Source: Symsagittifera roscoffensis
Lineage: Eukaryota > Xenacoelomorpha > Acoela > Convolutidae
Length of the DNA: 64,000 nt
NCBI RefSeq assembly: GCF_963678635.1
Contig: NC_087063.1
Coordinates: 15,941,006-16,005,005, forward strand
Direction: 5' to 3'
The position numbers and the translations under genes are program-made. Shown here piece by piece: positions 1 through 10,445 of this stretch (its first letter is position 1; every line of letters begins with the position of its first letter). Below the pieces are notes generated by a model. That model had not been told where the DNA came from, ran no database searches, and was given only the letters and a program-made list of their open reading frames with translations.

Positions 1-420
1 TTTTATCAACTCGATTTGTTTAAATTTCATTTTTCTTTTTTTTGGCTTGATAGGTTTCGGCTTGTAAAATATTGGGTTAGTGACTTCATATTACGTCGTT
101 CGAAAGCAAACAAATTTTTGTGTGCGTGTGTGTATTTCGAGGGTGAGATGGATTTCATATTTTTTAGTCAGAAGTTTGTATGAATTTTTTATCGGCTTTT
201 AACACTTGCAATAAGCAAGGGTATTGCAATCTTGTACTAGACTTTTTTCCCTTAAATAACTTTGCTCACAGATCAGTATACATGCAGCTCACGACATGTA
301 TGCAGTATGTGCGTCTATTTGAATCGACATATTTTAAGTTTTGGTCTTTTACTCCCACTGTGCATCATCATTATTAGTGTTCAATAGTTCAAAAGTTTTT
401 AATGATATTTCTCTGGTAGT
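1..420. other. T-rich non-coding start of window
   Basis: Low-complexity, T-rich sequence. Short open frames here show no family resemblance and no splice or start context. The missing 5' exons of the cutC-like gene further right could lie to the left of the window; I found none of them here. Confidence 0.4.
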
Positions 421-1228
421 TTTAAAGTTTTTGGCTTTTTTGCTCGGTTTATTTTTTGATGGCTTAGTTTCCATTTTTTACGAACCAACTACCTTACTCA
501 TTAGAATGTTTTTTATGGAGGCTAGGAAGTTAAATAATTTGTCGGATTGAAGTCTTGGAATTTTTTGTTGAACAATTTTTCGACCAAGTCTATAAATTTT
601 TTAAGTTTTTGGCTTTTTCGCTCGGTTTATTTTTTGATGGCTTAGTTTCCATTTTTTCGAGCCAACTACCTTGCTCATTAGAATGTTTTTTGTTTTTTAT
701 GGAGGCTAGGAAGTTAAATAACTTGTCGGATTGAAGTCTTGGTATTTTTTGTTGAACAATTTTTCGACCAAGTCTATCGCCTTTAATACTTTCCTTTTTT
801 CCAATGAATTGATATTTTTCCTTCAATTATTAAACACTTTCGTTTTTTTTTCAAGAATATAAATGTAAAAGCATGGTACATAATAAGCATTTTTCTTTTA
901 GAAACTTTTTGTCGAATTTAGTTTCGGCTTCTTCGCTCGGTTTGTTTTCTGTTGGCTTAGTTTCCATTTTTTACGAGCCAACTACATTGCTAATTTGAAT
1001 GTGTTTTATGGAGGCTAGAAAGTTAAATAACTATTCGGCTTGAAGTTTAGGAATTTTTTGTTGAATAATTTTTCGACTAAGTCTATCGCCTTTAATACTT
1101 CCTTTTTTTTCAATAAATTGGTATTGTGCTGTCAATTATTAAACACTTCCGTCTTTTTTTTTTCAAGATTATAAATGTAAAACATGGTACATAATAAGCA
1201 TTTTTCTTTTAGAAACTTTTTGTCGAAT
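421..1228. repeat. T-rich tandem repeat, about 315-bp unit
   Basis: Three direct copies start near 421 (shortened to about 178 bp), 599 and 916. Each opens with an AGTTT(T)(T/C)GGCTT(T/C)TT(T/C)GCTCGG-like stretch, then a GGCTTAGTTTCCATTTTTT block, a TATGGAGGCTAG(G/A)AAGTTAAATAA block and a TTTTTCGAC(C/T)AAGTCTAT block. The two long copies also share the GTACATAATAAGCATTTTTC segment. Open frames across it are by-products of the base composition. Confidence 0.8.
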
Positions 1229-1659
1229 TTATATTTTCAAATTTTTGGAGTTATGGTTTCCGATTGTTTTTGTACTAAAAACGCGTGGAGCTAGTCTTAT
1301 GTTTATTTAATTTGGTGTGTTCAAGTTGGAAAATATAGTTTGAAGTCGATTTAATACCGTATTGTCTTAATATGTCAACAATTTTCCAAAATAAATTCAT
1401 TTATTTTGTAAAGTTGAAAAATTTGGAAAAAAAATCCTTTTTTTCTACAATGATTTTTTTTTGCGTTTTTGGCATGACTGTTTCGTCTACGAAGGAATGT
1501 GGCGAGTTTATTACGATATTCAAGACTTTGGCTCTTTCCGGCTGACCTTTTTCAGGTAACTGATTTTCATAAGTGAAATAAGAAATTTTTTTCATTTAGC
1601 CTACGCTTCATAAGATTTATTTTCTTACTTTTCGTTTGAAACCTATCTTTTGAACTTTA

Positions 1660-2190
1660 TTTTATCTGTACTGCATTTTATCTGTATCGCAAGTGGTGTG
1701 AAGCTCAGCTTCGCCTCTGTGTTTACTTTCCTCTTTTCGGCTGAATAGGTGTAGGCCTATTTTTTGTTTGCGAATTTTGCGTAGGTGTTTTCGGCTCTGT
1801 TACCGTTTGGTAAATTTTTGCGGTTTTTGCCAAGGTATTTTCGGCTCTGTTATTGTTTGGTAAATATTTTTCCGATGCTTTTTTTTCGGCTTAAAGGGTT
1901 TCCGCCAGGGTTTTTTTGACTTGTTGCCATTTTTTAAATTTTCTTTTGATGCTTTTGTTTGGCTTAAAGGTTTCTGCCAAATTAAATTCGGCTTTGTTAC
2001 CACTTGCTAAATTTTCTTCCGATGCTTTTCACAGTCTAGTGTTTTGTCATGTTTTTGTATCAAAACGTACCTTATTCATTTTGATAGGTCTAGTTTTTTT
2101 GACATTTTCGAATTTTTTTTCGACTAGCGGTTGTCTTGTTTTGTATCGCAAGCGGTGTGAAGCTCAGCTTCGCCTCTTTACCTTGCGATA
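1660..2190. repeat. Diverged TTCGGCT-rich repeats with a direct repeat at both ends
   Basis: A 35-bp direct repeat beginning TGTATCGCAAG and containing GTGTGAAGCTCAGCTTCGCC occurs near 1688 and again near 2143. Between them are degenerate units built on TTTTCGGCT, TTACC.TTTGGTAAATTTT and TTTCCGATGCTTTT. A weaker relative of the end repeat (AAGCGAAGCCTTGCCTCT) appears near 6107. There is no coding signal. Confidence 0.6.
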
Positions 2191-3436
2191 AATTAGTTCG
2201 TATACGAAATAGGTTGAAAAGAGAATAAACCCCTTTAAATGAGCCTTACTGTTCGCTTCGAACAGAATCTGAAGAGGTTTAGTTTATTTCACTTACTTTG
2301 TGAAACGACCTCATTGATATTGCTGGCTTGAAATCAGGACGTCATATATTAACTGAGGAAATTAGGCACATGAGGTAGGCTATCTAGCAGCCCCTGCAAA
2401 CAACTTAAAAGGCACCAAAATACCAACTTCCCTAAATGCCGAAAGAGTCGTTTCTTGATGATTTTGTCGTTTCTTTTGTTAATGATTTTAATTGAAGCTC
2501 TCAAATAAAAGATAGAGCAATTAAAAGTGGACAATTAAATTTCTAGAAAACTACTGAGCCTCTTATATAAAAAAATGAGAACTAGGAGCCAAAACGAATA
2601 ATCATTTGAACAACAAAATGACAATCCTTTCGTAAGCGCTACGTGAAGAGGCAGCAATTTTTTTACCTTTATATTTGCGAATGGTACATTTTTTATGAGA
2701 GGTCTTTTTCAGAACTATTCTAATACAACAAAAGTAAACTATTCAGCAAGAATATTCTGCGTTCCTGTAAATTGCCATTTTTAGCGCGCAGACATGCTTA
2801 GAAAATTTCAGGGTTTGGTTGACCTGATCTAAAAACGACGTTGCAAAATAGTAAATGGGCGTTGTAAAATCGTTTCTAAATCGTTGTAAAATATGATGGA
2901 CGTAAAATAGTCACTTTTGATTATTGACGGATGGTACCTCAAATTGCTGAAATTTGGCCCTGTGTGTATTATCGCACTGTTGGTTGAACATTTTGTTCCA
3001 GCGAAACTTTTTTGACTACGTACGTATCTTGTCTCAATTCAATACGAAATGTCATATTCTTCTACGGAAATCAAAACTGTTTGTTAAAATGAGTGCTGAT
3101 GCTTTTGTACTAAACGATCCTAAAATCAATATTTCAACATCTGGAAATGAGAAACTCGTGTGATTGAATCTGATTGGGTAATATTACTCAATCAAATAGT
3201 ATCAGATGCTTCAATTCACGTTTCAAGTAGATGAAAATATTGGAATTTAGATTTAAAAAAAGTGTTGATCTCTAAAAGCCAAGTCTCCTATCGCACTTAT
3301 TCTAAGAAAATATGTTTTCAAGACTTTTACTGATAGCCTGCACGACCCCACTCGCCACTAATTCTTCAATCATGGCGACAGCGCAAACCCATTTTAAGCG
3401 AAGTTTTTGGCAACTTACGTTTAAATCTGAGCTGTA
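2191..3436. other. Unassigned stretch
   Basis: I see no gene, RNA or repeat that I can support. I looked for the N-terminal cutC exons on the + strand and did not find the expected Arg-Pro-Arg-Gly-Gly segment. Confidence 0.35.
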
Positions 3437-3574
3437 TAATCTGGTTACTCTGACTCAGCTAAACAGAGTTGAATAATTTGTTACCAAAAATATTTCCTGA
3501 TTGATTAAAACTAACACATTTTAGCTGAGTCAGAGTAGCCAGGTTATGTGTTAACAAATCATTCAACTGAGTCT
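3437..3574. repeat. Two interleaved inverted repeats (A-B-A'-B' order)
   Basis: Arm A (3441-3463) pairs with A' (3520-3542) and arm B (3464-3485) pairs with B' (3550-3571). B lies inside the A pair and B' lies outside it, so the two pairs cross instead of nesting. A/A' differ at one base and B/B' at about three. A simple hairpin or MITE would give A-B-B'-A'. Confidence 0.75.
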
Positions 3575-3808
3575 TGTGGAAGTACGTGAGTATCGATGAA
3601 ACTAATTTTAAATAAAATCTGGAAATATATCGGAGAAAAAGAACACTTGTGCATCAGGGCTACTTTTGCATCATCCGCATGTTTATTGATTATCCTAACT
3701 AATACGTATCCTTTTAGGTTTGAATAAATAGTCTTTTTTTAAATATGCTGTACAGTGAAAGCGGTCCAAAAAACAGGTGTTTTAAAACAATTATTTCGTT
3801 GAATGTAG

Positions 3809-4733
3809 GTATTCAGATCTGGAACTGGAAGAAATGCTCCTGTCAATTGAAGAGTTTCATTCTTCAGGAGCTGATGGATTTGTTTTTGGGTGCGTCAAAC
3901 ATTTACCTAACAACGAGGCTTGCTCGAGTGAAGTTATTGTAGACGAAGAAGCCACTTCTAAGTTGATTGCGGAGTGCAAAGGGAAGCCAGTCACGTTTCA
4001 CAGAGCCTTCGATTTATGCAGCGACTGTGAGGAGGCGTTAAATACGTGCGCGACTTTAGGTAAGACCCTGGAACAAAACAATCTTCATTCATTGTAGTTT
4101 TTCTGCAGTTTCACGACGTTTTGCATTTAGACGATTTGCCAAACGCAACTTGTTCTATGTCAACTTGCGCGACATTCATAATCCAATAATTCAATCCATT
4201 AATTTTGCGATGCAGTTTTGAAAGTTAACTAGCCATCACAATTGCATCCCGCAACGAACTCGAAATGGATCCTTTTTAAGATTCCAAATACACTTTTTAG
4301 AACGAACAGATTTTTTTTGTTTCTGACTTCGATAATGTCCATTTAATGCAACTATAATGAAAATGATTGGCTGTGCAATTATAAACTTGTGTATATTTGA
4401 GGCATTTGGAGAATCTTGACCAGTGGAGGAGAGAAAACTGCACTTGAAGGAGCTGAAAAGTTAGCGCGTCTAACCAAGGTGGCATCGTCATCATCGGTCA
4501 AGATACTTCCGGGCTGTGGACTCAACTCCTCCAATATCTCTCGATTTCTCCATAAATCAAAATCCGAATTCGACATAGTTTTCTCCGAGTTGCACGCATC
4601 TTGTAGAAAACTGAACACGAAAATTCAGACCAAAAACGCAAATGTTGATTTCGATTTAGAGCATAAAACTGCAGACTTGATTCAAGTGAAAATTTGTGCG
4701 GATGTTTTGTCAAAATTTCAATCAGTTAATTGA
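3809..4733 (+). CDS. cutC: CutC family protein, C-terminal exons (partial gene)
   Basis: Two exons, 3809-4059 and 4402-4733, join in phase 1 (G|GTAAGACC donor, TATTTGAG|GC acceptor) and give about 193 residues ending in TGA. CutC is a TIM-barrel copper-homeostasis protein; its exact reaction in animals is unsettled. Family hallmarks in order are YSDLELEEM, GADGFVFG, KPVTFHRAFDLCSD, then across the junction LGIWRILTSGGEKTALEG, then VKILPGCGL and FSELHASCRK. The intact phase and the join landing exactly inside the conserved LG..RILTSG segment support the splice model. The first exon seen starts after an acceptor (AATGTAG|G), so about 80-90 N-terminal residues are missing and were not found upstream. 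A possible polyA signal, ATTAAA, follows at 4743. GCG for the usual GGG-like glycine motif (PGCGL) is a small oddity. Confidence 0.88.
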
Positions 4734-4766
4734 GGAGTTTAAATTAAAAAGCGAATTTTTTTGAGT

Positions 4767-4940
4767 GCAAAAAGATGGATCCAACTATCGCCTGAGGTTT
4801 GGAGGGAACTAAAATCTAGAATGGAATTTTTTTTGAAACTGCCTCGCACCGATCTACGATACTAAGCTGTCTCAAAAAAATCCCATTCTAGATTTTAGTT
4901 CCCTCCAAACCTTAGGTGATGGTTGGATCCATCTTTTTGC
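4767..4940. repeat. Fold-back element, about 71-bp arms and 31-nt loop
   Basis: The left arm (4767-4838) is the reverse complement of 4870-4940 with few mismatches. The loop is 4839-4869. It begins about 30 bp after the cutC stop codon, so it may lie in that transcript's 3' untranslated or termination region. No terminal repeat of a known transposon is visible at its ends. Confidence 0.85.
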
Positions 4941-5259
4941 TCTAAATATTCTAAATAATTAATTTAGTTTTTAGGCAAAAATTCAGTCATATTGATCTAA
5001 TCAGTAATTCTAGTTGGCGTAGGCGAGGAAAATATACAAAATACCTAAAAACGAGCCAAATAGTAATAATGTAAGCATTTTTCGTTTATTTCTACGCTCT
5101 CATATTCAAACTTAATCATTTTGTTCTTAACATTGCGTTAAAAAAATCAACATTTTTGTTGCAGTTTTCTTAATTAATCGTAACAGCAATAGAAGTTTCA
5201 AGTTTCTGCCCGGCAAACACTTGCAGTCTTGTTTGCAATTAGGACTAGAACAGCTGTAG

Positions 5260-5470
5260 AAAATTTATTTGAACTGAAACGAAGCAGTTTAATATCTTTA
5301 AATTTTGATGATTTGACACAAGCACCTTATTTTATCGTAATTACCATAGATATGAATCTGCTACACTAGTTTTGTTTTTACTATGGTAATTACGATAAAA
5401 TAAGGTGCTTGTGTCAAATCATCAAAATTTAAAGATATTAAACTGCTTCGTTTCAGTTCAAATAAATTTT
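5260..5470. repeat. Fold-back element with 89-bp arms and a 33-nt loop
   Basis: Arm 5260-5348 is the reverse complement of 5382-5470 over 89 bp with essentially no mismatch. The loop, 5349-5381, begins GATATGAATCTG and ends TTTGTTTTTAC. The same loop is the centre of the next hairpin. Confidence 0.92.
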
Positions 5471-5543
5471 AGGGTTTTTGGTCACAGATATGAATCTGCT
5501 ACACTAGTTTTGTTTTTACTGTGACCAAAAACCCTAAAATTTA
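5463..5543. repeat. Second hairpin, 24-bp arms, identical 33-nt loop
   Basis: Arm 5463-5486 is the reverse complement of 5520-5543. Its loop, 5487-5519, is identical base for base to that of the preceding fold-back (5349-5381), but the stem sequence is unrelated. The two structures overlap by 8 bp (5463-5470). Confidence 0.92.
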
Positions 5544-5946
5544 AGCGTTAAAATGAAGAAAAAACTCAAAAATGAGGAGTTTTCTGCAATTAAACCTCTA
5601 AGTGGAAGAGTTTTGTTTTTTCTTTGAAAATTGTTTTTTTTCGTCAGTTTTTTTGGTTTCTTTTAAATTTTAAGCTAACACCCCTAATTTTTATATTCAT
5701 AAGCTCAAAGGTTTTTTATAGGAATTTTTTTAGAAGCTTTTACTCGCTTCGATGCACAGTTTATACTGTGTTTACACTGGCGTTCAGCTTAGTGTATTTT
5801 TACGAACCTACTATTTTTCTAACCTAACCCGCAAATACAATTGTTCATTAAAAGAGTTCACTTATTTGGAAGTTTCACTGTAGCATTGGGAATTGCATAG
5901 CATCTGTTCTGTGCTTTATTTGTAGTTTGTGTTTGATTAATTGTAA

Positions 5947-6019
5947 GTTTTCGTGGCTGAGTGGATAGTGTGTGAGACTCGTAACAGCTAGGTCGAGGGT
6001 TCGAATCTTAGATGTAACC
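5947..6019 (+). pseudogene. tRNA-like relic or SINE head
   Basis: It has a perfect pol III A-box (TGGCTGAGTGG, 5954-5964) and a near-perfect B-box (GGTTCGAATCT) at tRNA spacing. The ends can pair for only part of an acceptor stem, and the anticodon and T stems are poor. A working tRNA is therefore unlikely; a decayed tRNA or the head of a tRNA-derived SINE fits better. Confidence 0.45.
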
Positions 6020-7955
6020 GAAATTTTGCTAATTATAGGCTTAGTTCTTCTTTTTCTTATTGCACTTAGAAGAGCTGCTTTTTGTCTTGTTATCGGTAGT
6101 GTTTGGAAAGCGAAGCCTTGCCTCTCTGTAAAATATTTGAATACTGATAGTTATAGTATTTGAGTAAAAGCACAAAACCAAGGCAGACCCGGAAAAAGAA
6201 AAAAAATTGTCAAAGCGATAACTTAAAAATTCAAATATAAAAAAAAGGCAAAAACTTTTTACTTGAAACCCAGGTTAACTTTTGACAAGTATAACGCTGC
6301 CAATTCATTAAAAGTTAATTTAAATGCAAAGTTAAATGCCAACTCATTACGACTGAATCCAAAAACCTCGAGCGCGCAAAAATTAAAAAAAAAAACATTC
6401 TTACATCGGCCCGTTCAAAAGAATTAAAATCTTTTTTCTTCTCCCCAGATAGACTTTGGTGTCAAAAATGTTCCACGAGTTAATCAAACTTAACAAAATT
6501 TTATGGTTTTATTCGGGTGTAGTTTGCGGTGCAATCATATAGGTGAAAAATTTGAATTTCGATTTAAAATTATTAGTTGATGCTCAAATACTGTTTTACT
6601 TTGAAAAATAGATTTCTCAAAAATTTTTGAAGTTTCGAATTTTCTCAATAAAGTGAACTGACGTTTTTAAGTTGATAACCCGTTATTCCTCTGTGTGCTA
6701 GTTTTGTTGTGGTAGTTTTTTATTTGCCTTGTTTCAGCTTTTTATTTCTTATGAAATGAGCCGAAACTGTCACAAAAGTGCATGAAATTTTCAGTAATAA
6801 AATCTTTCTGTTTATCAAATAAACACTTATAAACTTATATCCCAAAATCAAAGCTTAAATACACTGTGTTTTGGGAGTGTAAACAAGTCATGAACTCATA
6901 CAGTAAAAAACCATTGCAAAAAAAAACATTACGATAAAAATGTCGAATAGCTTCTCAGTTTGAAGAATATTTAGCAAACTATGTGGGTCAAGGCAGACTG
7001 TCGTGATACATCAGCATATTTTAACTATTGCGTTAAACTCTAACTAAAAGTTTTCCTGAAAAAAGAATATTTCAGAAAAATGGACTTTCATCGTAGCATC
7101 AAAGAAAATGTACCAGTGCGCAGACCTTTTCTATTTGATTTGGGAAAAACAATTTGAATTGCAGGTGTTTTTTATTTCATAAATGTAAAAACAGTTAGGT
7201 TGAGAGGGTAATTTTTGGATTGTTTTCGCGTCGGCTTTAATATCAGTTTTTGAATCAAACTTTTGTCGATTTTAACAGGTTAACAGCTTTTCATAAGAAA
7301 TAACCGAGCTGTTTAGTAAGCGTGGCAATGAAGACGCCAAATCATAGAAACTTCTAAGAGCAATTCTGTGTGTTGACAAGGTAATCACAAAACGCAACTT
7401 CTAATAAACATAAGGTTTTGCTTACAACACAGTTTAAGAAGTTGGCCCGACACAGTTGCAGACAATTTTTTTGGTGTGTTCAAGTTTTGATTGTTTTTTT
7501 TTATTTTTGAACTCAATTTTTCGTAGTTTTTTGTACCCCAGTTTTTTTTGTATCTAATATCCCTAATTCACCACGCCAAAAAAAACGACAATAATTTGAA
7601 AAAAAAACTTTTTTGTATTTTTTAGAGATTATTGTCAGAACAATCTCTGCTATTTGATCATAATTGTAATTTTTGCAATCGATTTGTCAGAACTTTTTAA
7701 TCAATTTGACGGCTTGTTTTTCGAAACCAGTGAATGAAAAATTGCTGAGAATTTTTTTCAGATTGATTAAGTCAAATCTTTTAGATAAGTCAAGAAGCGC
7801 CATAACGTTAAATTTTCTTCTATATCTATTTTAACCGAAGAAATTTGCTATCAGTAATCAATGCATTTTGGATGGATATGCACGGTCTGTACACAAACAA
7901 CGTATCACTCTATTGCTTTGTGGTTCGACGAAAGTCCCATATTTGCTTTTGAGAT
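6020..7955. other. Unassigned AT-rich stretch
   Basis: I see no gene or recognisable repeat. Runs of A and T and short chance frames only. Confidence 0.4.
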
Positions 7956-8294
7956 CTATTTAAAAGTTTTTTGATTGTACAATTGAATTAGTTTTGTGAA
8001 GTTAAGAAATATTTGACTAAATTTTCTGAAATCTGATTTGGTAACTGTGAATTCACCATATTGACCAAAATTTTTTGAATTTACCAAAAATTGGTCTAGC
8101 TGAGTTGGTAACTGAGATTCAAAAATTAAAGGTTTGATTAAGAAAGAGAACTGGTTTTCAAATTTTGTTGCACTTTGATGATTTGGGTGATTTAAAAGAA
8201 TTCGCAATAGTACTGCTCTACAAAACTGTTTATCTTGATTCGTACCTAAAATAGAAACTTTTTGTAAGTAAGTTTCATCCAAATTAGAATGTGG
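7956..8294 (-). CDS. Possible terminal exon, unknown protein
   Basis: A 112-codon open frame follows a plausible acceptor (TGATTTAG|CC at 8294) and ends in TAG at 7956. There is no ATG near its start: the frame reads LDETYLQKVSILGTNQ. It would encode a Leu-, Asn- and Gln-rich polypeptide with a hydrophobic patch (FCRAVLLRILL) and no motif I recognise. In DNA this AT-rich, one frame of about this length is expected by chance across the window, so this is a weak candidate. I could not identify a partner exon upstream. Confidence 0.25.
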   Translation of the reverse strand, partial: PHSNLDETYLQKVSILGTNQDKQFCRAVLLRILLNHPNHQSATKFENQFSFLIKPLIFESQLPTQLDQFLVNSKNFGQYGEFTVTKSDFRKFSQIFLNFTKLIQLYNQKTFK

Positions 8295-10167
8295 CTAAAT
8301 CATTTAAATAAATCAACATTAAAATTAGCAGATTCGCCACCTGTTGATAGTCAACTTATCACAACTGGAAATAAATTTAAATTATTGTGTGAATTTCACT
8401 TATCATTTATATCTTATTTTTTTCTGCTTGTTTTTGAGAACAACAATTTTTTTATTATTATCATTATTTTAGTAAGTTAGTAAATTTTTTGTCGCTAAAT
8501 ATATTTACCATTGATTTGATAGCATTTTGAGGCCAAACTGTGCTCTGGATAGGCGCACAATATTGTGTCTCTATGTTCCTGGATTCCAGAGGAAATCTTT
8601 CAACACGTTATACTTGTTGCGGAATCAGCCTACAATTCACAAAATACCCAGTTTGGCTTAGTAATGAGTGCAAAAATTTTGGGTTTTTCAGAGCCTTATT
8701 TAAAGTCAAAGCATTAGGGCTGTTGAACGAAACTAGATACTTAAATGTCAATTTTAAAGCCGAGATATAGGGATTTTTCTAAGTTTTATTGAAATATGTT
8801 CATTTTCTGACAAAAGAAAAAACTCGAAGCTAAATTCAGCAGCGGGTCAATGATAAGACTGGTCAATGATTTTTTAAGAAAAGTTATTTTTGTATAATTT
8901 CTTCCGCAAAAACTGTCTACAAAAAAAAATTCCGCTGTAGTTTAAATCGAAAAGGTCGAGAATGATCAAAAAAATCAAAAAAGCAAATTGAAAAAACTCA
9001 GTTATTATCAAAAAAAGTGTTCTTTACCGAAGAAGGGTCAAAATGACAAATTTAAGGAGTAGCGGCCGACTTCGTGTTAACAAACACTATTTTTTTTAAA
9101 AAAGAATTGCTTAGAAGAATTAACAAATGCTAATTTTTTGAAAGGAATTCCTTTGAATTGTTTCAAAAAATACCAAACCGAAAAACAAACGAATCCGTTT
9201 ACTTGCTTCATTGGTCGCTATCAAAAGTTTTAAGTGTTTTCAAAAGTCTAGGATCAATTGAAACCTATTTGTTTCTGTGTTTTATTTTGTTTCAAAATTC
9301 ATATTGCTTAGATAATATTTGTAAAAGGATTATTAAAAGCACCCATTCTTTATTTACCCATTCGAGGGACTCTGAATAATGAAAATTTTTCTTGCCCTCA
9401 AAAATAAATTTATTGTTTTTGCTCGCTCATAATTTTGCGTATAACTAGACTAACAATAAAAGTTAACAGTTTATGTTTAACTACTGCTTTTTATCGGGAA
9501 ACTCTTGTCTCAATTGCTTGAGGCTCCGAAAACATTGCTTGTGGCTGAAATGGTCTTAATATCTTCAAAACTGACAAAACATATTTCACAATATCAAAAT
9601 GAAAGATAATTGCTACAAATCGACGCTAATTAGTCTATCCGTGACTTAATAGTGCCTAATTTATCAGTGTTTTGGGAACTTATCAAATGGGTTTCAGTAC
9701 TTAAAAAATGGCACCGTTGTGTAACAAAAAAAAACATAAGTATTTACAATTTTGATTAAAACATTTTTTTTCTTTTGTATTGATCATTATAATGTTCTAA
9801 TGGAAAAATTTTATTCTTAACTGGAAGCAGAAGCAAACCCATGGCGAGATTACAACTCCGGTAATTCGTGTGTTTATATAAGCCATTTCAAAATCAAGAG
9901 TTTTAAAGTTTTTAGGTAATTTTAGCACCAAAGCATTGTGAGGAATCTTATTTACAATGATACTAGCTGAAACTGACAATATTACTTGTATCAAAATCTC
10001 AAAACGAAAAAAGTTTTTGTCTACAAATTGACGCGAATTTACCTTGCCCTGACTCATCAGTGCTTTTTTGAATGTTTAAGTAAAATTGTAAATAGAAAAT
10101 ACTAGAAATTGTAAATAGAAAGCAAAATTGTAAATAGAAATAGAAAATTGTTTTGAAAACACAGGTT
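8295..10167. other. Unassigned stretch
   Basis: No supported gene. Near 10080-10150 the phrase AAATTGTAAATAGAAA is repeated a few times just before a MITE copy. Confidence 0.35.
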
Positions 10168-10445
10168 CATGGGGCGGGATTCGAGCCCTGCCGACCAAAA
10201 AGGTCCTCGCTGTGCACTAGTTTGAGATATCGTTCTTTGACTGACGGACCCTAGCATTTTTCTAATAGCGCCTTTGGCGCCAATGTTTACTAGTTTTCAA
10301 AAAAATAGCCAAAACAGGGTCTTTTTAGTGCTTTCGGAAAGCTAAGAAAAAAAATTAGTAAAATTAGTCAACCTAAAAAAAGGTCGACCAAATTTTTGGA
10401 AACTTTTTGAAAACCCCCCTCGTGAAAATCCTAGGTCCGCCTCTG
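10168..10445 (+). mobile_element. hAT-type MITE, 5'-truncated copy
   Basis: It shares the internal body of the complete copy at 39738-40171: a GGGATTCGAGCCC segment, then GCGCCTTTGGCGCCAAT, AAACAGGGTCTTTTTAGTG, a GGTCGACC block, and the 3' tip CCTAGGTCCGCCTCTG ending at 10445. The left tip is missing. Confidence 0.75.
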
